This document shows positions 28,518 to 36,711 of a stretch of 36,711 nt of DNA, piece after piece. This DNA is from an uncultured bacterium. GTDB taxonomy: Bacteria; UBP6; UBA1177. Position 1 is the first letter of the stretch. Every line of letters begins with the position of its first letter. The stretch is from positions 1 through 36,711 of the forward strand of contig CAMZDX010000008.1 of the NCBI GenBank assembly GCA_947305505.1. Reading direction: 5' to 3'. A program made the translations under genes and the position numbers. Under the pieces are notes generated by a model. It did no database searches. It was not told the origin of the DNA and saw only the letters and a list, made by a program, of their open reading frames with translations.

Positions 28518-29732
28518 ATGCCTGAGCAGGATGATTTTTTACAGCAGCTTTACCAGAGACGCGGAGGAATAAAGTTGGGGCTCGGGCGCGTTGCCGACGC
28601 ATTTCCTGTGATTTTTGAAAAAAATATTCCGGTTTACCACGTTGCCGGTACGAACGGCAAAGGAACTGCGGTCTATTCGCTTGACCATATTCTGCGCTCG
28701 AACGGTTTGAAAACCGGAAGGTTCGTATCCCCTCATCTTCTCAGATACAACGAACGGATTTCAGTTGACGGAATCGATATCGCAGACGGCGAAGTTCGGG
28801 AAATTTACCGTTATCTTGAAAAAAAGATAAATGGTTTCGAAGAGTTGTCTTTTTTTGAAGTTACGTTTCTCATTGCCTGGAAATATTTCGAGATTTCATG
28901 CTGCGACCGTGCCGTTTTTGAAGTCGGACTCGGAGGAAGGCTCGATGCAACGAACGTGATAGAAGGTCCCAAAACAGACATCATAACTTCGATCGGGCTT
29001 GACCACACCCATATTTTGGGTGACACTCTTGAAAAAATCGCGCTCGAAAAACTCGGTATTGTGAAAAATGGCGACAAGGTTCTGATCGGCGGCAGTGCCG
29101 ATCCTGATTTTGACAAGTGGATGGCTGAACTCGCACTTTCGAAAGGGGCGAAAAGGGTCGATGACGATTCTTTAAATCTCGATATCGTTTTTCCGCCGAG
29201 CTGCATGAGTCCTGAGCAGAAAAAGAACGTGCGTCTTGCCGTAAAAGCGGCACTTGTGAGCGAAGATAAGGGGTTGAAAATTCCCGATTTCGGTGCAATG
29301 AGGCTTCCTGCAAGGTTTGAATTTATCGAGCCCGATATCGTTGTCGATGTCGCCCATAACCCCCCGGCAATGGAATCTCTCGCAAAAACGGTGAAAGAGC
29401 GTTTAGGCAAAGTCGTTGTGCTTTACGGTGCGATGAAAGATAAGGATGTGACTAAAGTTCTTGATATTATCGGTGAAATTTCGGATACGATATTTGTTGT
29501 CAATCTTGAAGCCGATAACGACCGAGGTGCGAAAGTCGGTGATATTTTAGATCGTGCAGGTGCATCGGTTTCAAATAAAATAAAGTATGCCGAAACTGAT
29601 GAAAAAACGATTGAGAATGCACTCGAATTTGCCCGTGAAAACGGAAAAAAGCTCCTTGTTACGGGGAGTTTCCACACAGTTGAAAAATTTCTTTTTTATA
29701 GAGATTGTGCTATAGACCCCAAGATTTTTTGA
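28518..29732 (+). CDS. folC: Bifunctional folylpolyglutamate/dihydrofolate synthase
   Basis: 404 aa; HVAGTNGKGTAVYSLDHIL (P-loop), GRFVSPHLLRYNERISVDG, FEVGLGGRLDATNVI, SIGLDHTHILGDTLEKIALEKLGIVK, DVAHNPPAMESL. Confidence 0.93.
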   Translation: MPEQDDFLQQLYQRRGGIKLGLGRVADAFPVIFEKNIPVYHVAGTNGKGTAVYSLDHILRSNGLKTGRFVSPHLLRYNERISVDGIDIADGEVREIYRYLEKKINGFEELSFFEVTFLIAWKYFEISCCDRAVFEVGLGGRLDATNVIEGPKTDIITSIGLDHTHILGDTLEKIALEKLGIVKNGDKVLIGGSADPDFDKWMAELALSKGAKRVDDDSLNLDIVFPPSCMSPEQKKNVRLAVKAALVSEDKGLKIPDFGAMRLPARFEFIEPDIVVDVAHNPPAMESLAKTVKERLGKVVVLYGAMKDKDVTKVLDIIGEISDTIFVVNLEADNDRGAKVGDILDRAGASVSNKIKYAETDEKTIENALEFARENGKKLLVTGSFHTVEKFLFYRDCAIDPKIF

Positions 29733-29747
29733 TTTCGCGAGGTGAAA

Positions 29748-30257
29748 ATGTTCCGTATTCTTAAACAAGTATTGTTGTTTTCGATTTTTTTCTCTTTTTT
29801 CACTCTTTTTGCAGGTGAAGACTATTTTTTCGAGCTTTACACTATGAAGGACAAGCTGGTGTCCGCATCTGAAATTATGCACAATCCCGAAACAAAGTAT
29901 CTCATTGTCGATTTCTTTTCGCTTATTTGCGAGCCGTGCAAAAGGTCTCTGCCGAAGTGGGATGAATTTTACAAAGAAAATAAATCAAAAGGGTTCGAAT
30001 TTCTGCTCGTGTCGCTTCCTATCAAAGGTGAAGGGAAAAAGTACGAAAAGGCTTTGAAAGACTATTTTAAGAAAAATGTCTTTAGTTTTAAGATGGTTTT
30101 TGACAAGTATTCCGTCGTGGGAAAAAAATTCGGTGCAGTTACCAAAAACGATGACGTTCTGCTTCCGATGATTTTTGTTCTCGATAAATCGGGGCAGATT
30201 GTTTTTAAAGCAACATCTTATGATGAAGCAGTCTCTAAAATCAATACTCTTAAATAG
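29748..30257 (+). CDS. Thioredoxin-fold (TlpA/redoxin-like) secreted protein
   Basis: Signal-like N-terminus; YLIVDFFSLICEPCKRSLPKWDEFYKENKSKGFEFLLVSL (CxxC = CEPC); LLPMIFVLDKSGQIVFKA (cis-Pro). Confidence 0.8.
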   Translation: MFRILKQVLLFSIFFSFFTLFAGEDYFFELYTMKDKLVSASEIMHNPETKYLIVDFFSLICEPCKRSLPKWDEFYKENKSKGFEFLLVSLPIKGEGKKYEKALKDYFKKNVFSFKMVFDKYSVVGKKFGAVTKNDDVLLPMIFVLDKSGQIVFKATSYDEAVSKINTLK

Positions 30258-30288
30258 TCTCGAATTCTTTGCCGGAAAATTTTGTTTG

Positions 30289-32061
30289 TCAGGATTCTTC
30301 AAACGATTTGAGGATTTCTTCAGCCAGTTCCATTGTGATTCCCGGAATTTCGGTCAACTCCTGAATGCCGGCCTCTTTTATTGCCGAAATCGTTCGGAAT
30401 TTTTCAAGAAGTGCGTTTTCGCGGGCTCTGCCTATCCCTTTGATTTTTGAGAATGGGAGTTCGAGCTTTCCTTTGCGAAGTTCTCTGTTGAAAGTTATCG
30501 AAAAGCGGTGAGTTTCGTTTCTGATAGTTTTCAAAACGACTGCAAAAGCAGTGTTCTGAAGAACGAGTTCGTTTCCTTTCCCGTCAATCAGAAGTTCCAT
30601 TCCTTTCACGTTGTGGCGGTCTTTGATGATTCCTGCGACCGGCACGAAGCCTTGGATCACCGAATTTACCGATGAGACCTGTCCTTCGCCGCCGTCAATA
30701 AGAAGGAGTGTCGGTTTTTCAAGCGAATTTTCCTGCCAGCGCTTGAGCAGACGCGCCGCGACTTCGCGCAGACTGCCGAAATCGTCGACTCCAATGACCG
30801 TTTTTATCTTGTATTTGCGGTATTTTTTCTTATCGAATTTTCCGTTTTCCCACCAAACTGCGCCGGCTACGTTGTATTCGCCGTAAAGCGTTGAAATATC
30901 GAGGCAGAGTATCGAAGAAACGGGCGTTTTGAGGAATTTCGAAATCACTGAAAGTGCTTTGTTCGTTTTTTCAGAGTCGTTAAAGAAAACGCGCATGTTC
31001 TGCCCGATGTTTGTCTGTAGCATTTTAAGGATTTCGCCGCCGGTTTCTCCTGTTTTTCTGATTTTGCGCTGCAGGATCGCCGAAATTTCATCTTTCGTGA
31101 GCGTTTCAGGGTAGAGAAAAATTTTGTCAGGAGTCTCTTTTCCCGAATAGAACGAGGTTAGAAAAGTCGCAGTCCAGCTTGACATCTCTTCGAATATTCC
31201 TGATGCAGAGTAGGATTTGAGCGTCATCAGCTTTCCTTCGCTGTAACGTGCCGCCGCGGCGAAAAGGGTGTCACCCTCTCTTTTGAAGCAGAAATGATCT
31301 TCGGCACCGCTTCCTGAAAACTCGACGCTGTACTTCCGCCTTATATCGGGCAGAAGCGTGAGCAGATCGCGCAGTTTGGCAGCTTTTTCAAAATCTAAAA
31401 CTTTCACGCTTGCATCGATTCTTTCTTTTATCAACGCTTCGATCTCGTTCCATTTTTTTCCTTGAAGCGCTTCGATCGTGTTTTTTACGTTTTCCCCATA
31501 AGCTTCTTTGTCTGCGTCTTTCCTGCACGGAGCGGGGCACAAGCCTATCTGAGAATTGATGCATCCTTTCGGATGTCTGTTGGAGCAGTATTTGAGCGGA
31601 TAAAGCGTCTGTATCAGCTGACGCAGCGAGTTTAAAAGGTTGACCTGAGTGAAAGGGCCGCGGAACGATTTCAATTTTTTTGTGAGACGCCTTGTCGTGA
31701 TGAGGCGCGGCCACTCTTCATCGGTTACCGCGAGATAAGGATAAGTCTTGTCGTCCTTCAGGTTGATGTTGAACATCGGCTGCCTGTTTTTTATGAGGAG
31801 ATTTTCTAAGATGAGCGCTTCCGACTCGGAATTCGTCATGATTATTTCGACGCTTCCCGCGTTTTTCATAAGCGTTGCGACCATCTGGCGGCTGTCTGTT
31901 CCAAGAATATACTGCGAAACGCGCGCTTTCAGGTTTTTTGCCTTGCCGATATAGATTACTTTGCCCAATTTGTTTTTGAACTGGTATACTCCCGGAGTTT
32001 CAGGCAGTTTTTTGAGTAAAAACTCATCAATTATGTAAGAATTACCGATATTTTCAGCCAA
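30289..32061 (-). CDS. uvrC: UvrABC system protein C, probable TTG start
   Basis: LPETPGVYQFKNKLGKVIYIGKAKNLKARVSQYI (GIY-YIG), YPLKYCSNRHPKGCINSQIGLCPAPC, central UVR, LLLIDGGEGQVSSVNSVIQ, C-terminal HhH. TTG at 32061 is preceded by GGAGG at good spacing. Confidence 0.9.
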   Translation of the reverse strand: MAENIGNSYIIDEFLLKKLPETPGVYQFKNKLGKVIYIGKAKNLKARVSQYILGTDSRQMVATLMKNAGSVEIIMTNSESEALILENLLIKNRQPMFNINLKDDKTYPYLAVTDEEWPRLITTRRLTKKLKSFRGPFTQVNLLNSLRQLIQTLYPLKYCSNRHPKGCINSQIGLCPAPCRKDADKEAYGENVKNTIEALQGKKWNEIEALIKERIDASVKVLDFEKAAKLRDLLTLLPDIRRKYSVEFSGSGAEDHFCFKREGDTLFAAAARYSEGKLMTLKSYSASGIFEEMSSWTATFLTSFYSGKETPDKIFLYPETLTKDEISAILQRKIRKTGETGGEILKMLQTNIGQNMRVFFNDSEKTNKALSVISKFLKTPVSSILCLDISTLYGEYNVAGAVWWENGKFDKKKYRKYKIKTVIGVDDFGSLREVAARLLKRWQENSLEKPTLLLIDGGEGQVSSVNSVIQGFVPVAGIIKDRHNVKGMELLIDGKGNELVLQNTAFAVVLKTIRNETHRFSITFNRELRKGKLELPFSKIKGIGRARENALLEKFRTISAIKEAGIQELTEIPGITMELAEEILKSFEES

Positions 32062-32085
32062 GACAGCCTCCAAAAACGACTTCGC

Positions 32086-32114
32086 TTTATAGCAGAATCG
32101 GCGCAGTTTGACAA
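32086..32114 (-). promoter_or_regulatory. Putative sigma70 promoter for uvrC
   Basis: On minus: TTGTCA (32114-32109), 17-bp spacer ending TCTGC, TATAAA (32091-32086). Confidence 0.5.
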
Positions 32115-32202
32115 CTTGACTCCATGTTCCGTGGAAAAAAACTTGAAGCAATGCCGAACACGAATAAAATCTGCGGGTTTATTGTTTGTGTGGAGTTTTT
32201 TT

Positions 32203-33126
32203 ATGCTTGTTTCGGTTTTCATTCCTTTCTGCAACGAAGAGAACAATTTAGCTGAAATCATTGATAGAACTGCAAAAGGTGCGGCTGCTGCGAATGTCGA
32301 TGTCGAGCTTGTTATGGTTGACGACGGTTCGACCGACGGCGGCGCGGCAGTTGTCGAAAAAGCGGCTGAAACGAGGCCTTGGGTCCGTCTTTTCAGGCAC
32401 CGCAAAAACAGAGGACTTACCGAGGCGATGAATACCGGTTTCAAGGAGTGCCGCGGCGAGATCATAGTTTTTCTTCCGGCCGACCTCGAATCTTATCCCG
32501 ATGAAGATATCCCGGCGCTTCTAAAAGCGTTTGAACCGGGTGTCGATATTGTCTGCGGAAAAAGGGAAAAAAGGCGCGAATTTAAAGTGTTTCTATCGAG
32601 AATTTATAATGAAATCAGTATGTTCCTTTTTGGAATAAAACTTGGCGACATGAACTGGATAAAGGCTTTCAGGCGGGAATGTCTCGAAGATTTGGAACTT
32701 CGCAGCGACTGGCACCGCTTTATTGTTCAGATTCTGCACGCAAAAGGTTACAACGCGGTCGAAGTACCCGTTCTGTGGCACAGACGCAAAAGCGGTCGCA
32801 GCCACTTCGGACTGAAAAGGATCCCGATTTCGTTCTTTGATTCGATAGCGGTCAAATTTATCCTCACTTTCACAAAAGCGCCGATGCGTATTTTCGGCTC
32901 GATGGGATTCTTTCAGCTTCTTGCTTCTCTCGTTATTGTTGCATGGCTGCTTTACGGTCAGTTCGTTCTTGGACATTCGGTTTTCAGAATGCGCCCTTTG
33001 CTCTATTTCAGTCTGGGACTTTTTCTTTCCGGACTTATTTTCGTTTTTATGGGATTTCTGGCGGAACTTATTGTCAGCATTCGTGACGACATTAGGAAAT
33101 TTAAAGATGATTGGGGGAAAAAATGA
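32203..33126 (+). CDS. Glycosyltransferase family 2 (dolichol-phosphate mannosyltransferase-like) with C-terminal TM helices
   Basis: MLVSVFIPFCNEENNLAEIIDRT, VDDGSTDGGAAVV, RHRKNRGLTEAMNTGFKECRGEIIVFLPADLESYPDEDIP; two C-terminal TMs. Track start at 32116 is probably too far upstream. Confidence 0.88.
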   Translation: MLVSVFIPFCNEENNLAEIIDRTAKGAAAANVDVELVMVDDGSTDGGAAVVEKAAETRPWVRLFRHRKNRGLTEAMNTGFKECRGEIIVFLPADLESYPDEDIPALLKAFEPGVDIVCGKREKRREFKVFLSRIYNEISMFLFGIKLGDMNWIKAFRRECLEDLELRSDWHRFIVQILHAKGYNAVEVPVLWHRRKSGRSHFGLKRIPISFFDSIAVKFILTFTKAPMRIFGSMGFFQLLASLVIVAWLLYGQFVLGHSVFRMRPLLYFSLGLFLSGLIFVFMGFLAELIVSIRDDIRKFKDDWGKK

Positions 33127-34058
33127 AGAAAATATCGACACTTATAGCTGTCATTCTGATTTTGGCGACGATTCTTCCTTTTTATTTCGTGAGAAAGCAC
33201 CTGATTGAAAACGAAAGGCCGAAAGTCGAGACGATAGCGGCTTATCCGGAGCCCGATTTTGCAAAGATAATGTTTATGGGGCTTAACGCTTTCGCAGCCG
33301 ATCTTCTTTTTGCAAGATCTCAATATTATTACGGAAGTCATTATGTGACAGATGGAACTTACATGCTGCTGGAACAGATGATCCGCGTTATTCTGGCACT
33401 CAATCCGAGTCTTGAATATGCAATTCCTTTCGGCGAAGCGGCAATTTCTTCGATGAGGACCGAAAGCGCGATAGAATCTGCGAATTCGCTGCTTCGACTC
33501 GGGCACGAACTTTATCCTGACGATTATTACTATGTTTTCAACCAGGGATACAACTATTATATTTATCTTGGCGATATGGAAAGGGCTTATCCTTTGATGT
33601 ATGAGGCTGTAAGCATGAAAAGTGCGCCGTCGAGAGTAATATGGCTTGTAAATCACATAGCAACTATGGGCGGCGGATACAGACTGGGCTATGAATATAC
33701 GAAAGCGCGTCTTGAAACGGCGAAAGACAAATATATGCGTGACCAGTTTGAAAAGGAGCTGCGTCATTTCTCCAACCTTCTGACTTTGAGCGAGGCTGCT
33801 GAGGAATACTATAAAAAATATAAGACATCGCCCGACAAAGAGCTGAAAGATCTGGTTAAATCAAAGCTGATAAAAGAGATTCCGGAAGATGTTTACGGCG
33901 GCGAATACTATTACGACGAAGGTGACAGGATCGTGAAAACGACTTCACAGGGTGACCGTCAGTACGCTCAGAAAAAAGAAGCTGAAGCAAAAAAACAGAA
34001 AGAAACTGAACTGAATAAAGAAGCTCCGGAAAAAGAAAACTCTAAAACAGAAAAATAA
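33123..34058 (+). CDS. Membrane-anchored TPR-like hypothetical protein, translationally coupled to the GT2 gene
   Basis: ATG 33123 overlaps the GT2 stop (ATGA). N-terminal anchor MKKISTLIAVILILATILPFYF; helical Tyr-rich repeat-like region; charged Lys/Glu tail. Confidence 0.75.
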   Translation: MKKISTLIAVILILATILPFYFVRKHLIENERPKVETIAAYPEPDFAKIMFMGLNAFAADLLFARSQYYYGSHYVTDGTYMLLEQMIRVILALNPSLEYAIPFGEAAISSMRTESAIESANSLLRLGHELYPDDYYYVFNQGYNYYIYLGDMERAYPLMYEAVSMKSAPSRVIWLVNHIATMGGGYRLGYEYTKARLETAKDKYMRDQFEKELRHFSNLLTLSEAAEEYYKKYKTSPDKELKDLVKSKLIKEIPEDVYGGEYYYDEGDRIVKTTSQGDRQYAQKKEAEAKKQKETELNKEAPEKENSKTEK

Positions 34059-34084
34059 TCAAAAATATCGGTACCGAAAAACTT

Positions 34085-34116
34085 GCCGGAATATCGTGAT
34101 TTCATAATTTCTGGAT
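34085..34116. repeat. Degenerate 8-bp-phased repeat of the same family as 8054 and 19783, followed by CTCGGCGGCGC
   Basis: gccggaat|atcgtgat|ttcataat|ttctggat then ctcggcggcgc. Confidence 0.45.
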
Positions 34117-34175
34117 CTCGGCGGCGCTAACGGAATCCTGATAGCTGTTCGGTGATTTGCGTGATTTTAAAGTCT

Positions 34176-35273
34176 CTATTTTGCTGCTGACATTTCAGCT
34201 TTTCTTCTTTTTTCGGCTTTAGCCATGAAGTAGATTGCAAGGAATATGAAACCGAGCGATACCCAGTCGATGAGAGCCGGATATTTGCCGCCGAAAACGG
34301 CTGCGAAGATGACTGTCGAAAGAGTTCCCGCGATGAGAGACGTCAGACGGTTTGCAAGATTTGCGAAAGTTGCCGTTCTTCCTTTGAACATGAAAATGAA
34401 GACTGAGAAGAACGCGTTGATTCCGTAAGCACATCCGACAATTCCAGCCCAGATAGCCCAATCCCAGTTTGTATTGAAGAAAGCTTTTGAGAACGGGTCG
34501 ATTCTCGGACCGGTTACACCGAATTTACCTGCCGCGATGAGAACGCAGATCGTGACGAGCGTCATTGTGGTGAAAGATGCGATCTGCTCGATTGCGAAAA
34601 AGGCTTTGTTGTTGTCTTTCTTTGCCGCTTTCTCTTCAGGCGGACGGGTGTTTTTATAATAGTTCATGATGTAGATTCTGAATGCATAAGCCAGAATGTA
34701 GCTTGCGAAAATGACCATGAACGGAATCGACGAAAACGGGCTCTCCTTGCCGTCGCTGCCTCCTGTGAAAGCCTTGATGAGCACTGCGAAAAGGGCGATC
34801 CCCATCGCGATGTTCTCTTCCATGAAGACTTTTTTCTTCAGAATGCCCTGTTTGATCTGGATCGCGTCAACGATTCTGCCGATGATGATGACCGAGCCGC
34901 GCATGATTATCATTGCTACCATTACCGAAATGTGGTCGAAAGTGTAGAGCAGGGTGGTTGTCGGAACTACGACTGCGGTGCAGATTCCCGAAAAGACGAT
35001 GTAGGGCAGTTCGCTCGGCATCGAAATTCCGCAGACTGTGATTTTTCTTACCGAATCGAGGCGGTACCACTGCATTATGAGAACGATTGCCGTGACGAGA
35101 ACGCTTGACGCCAATGTGCTGTAAAAAAGGTATTCCATACCGGGAAGACCCGGGAAACCTTCGCCGGTTTTAAGGAAGAATTTAACGCCGACACCTGTTA
35201 TGATGTAGAAAAAGAAGTAGCCGAAACAAAGCTGCATGAGCCTTGAAGTTGATCCTGAATTGTTGTCTGACAA
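34176..35273 (-). CDS. Polytopic EamA/DMT-like membrane protein
   Basis: 365 aa with about 10 hydrophobic segments; VVVPTTTLLYTFDHISVMVAMIIMRGSVIIIGRIVD and FANLANRLTSLIAGTLSTVIFAAVFGGKYP resemble DMT carriers. Confidence 0.65.
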   Translation of the reverse strand: MSDNNSGSTSRLMQLCFGYFFFYIITGVGVKFFLKTGEGFPGLPGMEYLFYSTLASSVLVTAIVLIMQWYRLDSVRKITVCGISMPSELPYIVFSGICTAVVVPTTTLLYTFDHISVMVAMIIMRGSVIIIGRIVDAIQIKQGILKKKVFMEENIAMGIALFAVLIKAFTGGSDGKESPFSSIPFMVIFASYILAYAFRIYIMNYYKNTRPPEEKAAKKDNNKAFFAIEQIASFTTMTLVTICVLIAAGKFGVTGPRIDPFSKAFFNTNWDWAIWAGIVGCAYGINAFFSVFIFMFKGRTATFANLANRLTSLIAGTLSTVIFAAVFGGKYPALIDWVSLGFIFLAIYFMAKAEKRRKAEMSAAK

Positions 35274-35310
35274 GTTGTTCTCCTTTAATGTGAATTATTA
35301 ATAATATTGG

Positions 35311-36558
35311 CTAGTTAAGCGGGCATGCGACGAGACTTGCATTTGTTATGTCGCCGGTTTTGGATGTTTGACCTTTATACATCGGAGCGTTTTTGTAGCT
35401 GTAAAGATTTATTTCGCCTTTTATAGAGAGGGTTTTCTCTCCGGTCGTATATGTTTCGGCAAGTGCTGTGCCCGAAAGTTCTACATAGCCGTATCCGAAA
35501 GCATGGTCACAGGTGTATTTTTTGGAATTGTAGTCCCAATTGCGGATAAGAATTTTTACTTCGTCATCCATTCCTACTGAATATGTTCCGGGAGCGGTTG
35601 CTGTTATAAAAACACTAACAAGGGGATTCTGCGTTTTTGTATCGTCTTTATACGCTTGAATGATGTTGAGAAATTCGACATGAGTCTCAGTATATTCATT
35701 TAGCAATGTAAAGGCATAAGTCCCGGTTTCTCCGGCAGTCGGATCAACGATGTTGCCTGAATTTCCGAAATATCCGGAAATGAACGAGCCGTCGATATAT
35801 ATACCGTCACCAAGAGTTTCGCCTTCTGCTCCAGTGTAAACATATTCGAAATCACCGAATATAACTGCATGTCCGTAAGGCAAATTGAAACTTGAATCTC
35901 CTTTTACACCGCATTTAACGGCAAGCTCCTGACAGTGTTTCAAATCGTCGAGTTCAGTATAACCGGGACACATGTGGTTACGTTCGTAAAATTCGTTTTG
36001 AGCTTCAGTATTTCCTCTATTGTAGCAGTCGTTGATGCAATCTCCGTCAGTACACTGATCCTGACATTTGATTATACCTTCACAGCTTTCTATGGTAGAG
36101 GTATCATGCGGTTCGTTATCTGCATCGTTGTCATTCTGTTCGTTATCGACGGGTTCATTGTCTGATGTGTTGTTGTCATCAACTGGTTCATTGTCCGGTT
36201 GTTCGGGATCTGTATCGTTGGAATTCGGATCATCAGTCGGATCGGAATCGTTATTGTTATTGTTATTGTCGTTGTCGCCTGGCTCTGTCGTGTTGCTGCT
36301 GTTTTCAGAATCGGTGCAGCTGAAAGAGCCGTTCGCATTCTGTCTGCAGTACTGGCCGAAATTGAGGTTGCAAGTTTTTTTCGTCTGCCATGACGCATCC
36401 TGACAAATTAAGATTTGTGAACTGTCCTGAGAACAGGCTTCAACACCTTCCGGTGAGCATGAACCGCCGAGCGCATTTGCTATTTCATCTTCTCCTGCGC
36501 ATGAAACTACAAAAAGCATTGCGGAAAGCACAAATACGATAAATAAAACTTTTTTCAT
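35311..36558 (-). CDS. Cys-rich lipoprotein with a long Asp/Asn/Pro/Glu low-complexity linker
   Basis: 415 aa; signal MKKVLFIVFVLSAMLFVVSCAG; N-terminal Cys-rich module; EPGDNDNNNNNNDSDPTDDPNSNDTDPEQPDNEPVDDNNTSDNEPVDNEQNDNDADNEP linker. Confidence 0.85.
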   Translation of the reverse strand: MKKVLFIVFVLSAMLFVVSCAGEDEIANALGGSCSPEGVEACSQDSSQILICQDASWQTKKTCNLNFGQYCRQNANGSFSCTDSENSSNTTEPGDNDNNNNNNDSDPTDDPNSNDTDPEQPDNEPVDDNNTSDNEPVDNEQNDNDADNEPHDTSTIESCEGIIKCQDQCTDGDCINDCYNRGNTEAQNEFYERNHMCPGYTELDDLKHCQELAVKCGVKGDSSFNLPYGHAVIFGDFEYVYTGAEGETLGDGIYIDGSFISGYFGNSGNIVDPTAGETGTYAFTLLNEYTETHVEFLNIIQAYKDDTKTQNPLVSVFITATAPGTYSVGMDDEVKILIRNWDYNSKKYTCDHAFGYGYVELSGTALAETYTTGEKTLSIKGEINLYSYKNAPMYKGQTSKTGDITNASLVACPLN

Positions 36559-36590
36559 TTAATTCTCCAAAAACCAATTGTTAACTTCTA

Positions 36591-36618
36591 ATAATACATG
36601 AAAGAGTGTTGTTGTCAA
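36591..36618 (-). promoter_or_regulatory. Putative sigma70 promoter for the 36558 lipoprotein
   Basis: On minus: TTGACA (36618-36613), 16-bp spacer, TATTAT (36596-36591). Confidence 0.5.
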
Positions 36619-36674
36619 TACAACATTGACTGGCGAGCGCCGCGGTTTCTGTCTTTTTTGCCGCCGCCGTTTTT

Positions 36675-36711
36675 CTGTCGAAGTATCGAAATAACGAAAT
36701 TGTGCCGCCGA
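36675..36711. repeat. 8-bp-phased repeat at the right edge, apparent relative of the 8054 array (truncated by the window)
   Basis: CTGTCGAA|GTATCGAA|ATAACGAA|ATTGTGCC|GCCGA, compared with CTGTCGGA|ATAACGGG|ATTTCGGG at 8054. Confidence 0.5.

Noticed and set aside
36068-36403. Ser-rich and Ile/Thr-rich ORFs (36068-36403 plus, 36090-36398 minus)
   Set aside because: Off-frame reads of the D/N/P/E linker-coding DNA in the 35311-36558 lipoprotein.

Overview
This 36.7 kb window looks like ordinary chromosome from a moderate-to-low GC, Gram-negative-type bacterium. It contains lnt, several lipoprotein signal peptides, and MopE-like and FG-GAP/CRTAC1-like secreted lipoproteins, which fit a myxobacteria-like or other deltaproteobacterial lineage; that placement is inference. 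Most genes are housekeeping: glmM, a pgpH-ybeY-lnt operon, cstA, ispG, pncC, ligA, hpf, folC, uvrC, and one tRNA-Arg(CCG). The accessory content is lipoproteins, a Ser/Thr kinase with a C-terminal WD40 region, a rhomboid protease, a GT2 glycosyltransferase, and several membrane proteins. I found no clear CRISPR array, prophage, transposase, rRNA or defence operon. The least explained structure is non-coding. (1) Four intergenic tracts (about 8054, 19783, 34085 and 36675) share an 8-bp-phased degenerate repeat, ATNNCGRR. One of them exactly fills the gap between two convergent genes and supplies both stop codons. (2) Three 17-bp direct repeats, spaced exactly 31 bp apart, lie between a small XRE regulator and a divergent two-lipoprotein operon. 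(3) A leader upstream of cstA contains mutually exclusive inverted repeats. (4) An inverted repeat overlaps the predicted hpf promoter. All calls come from reading the sequence and the supplied ORF track; no searches were run.
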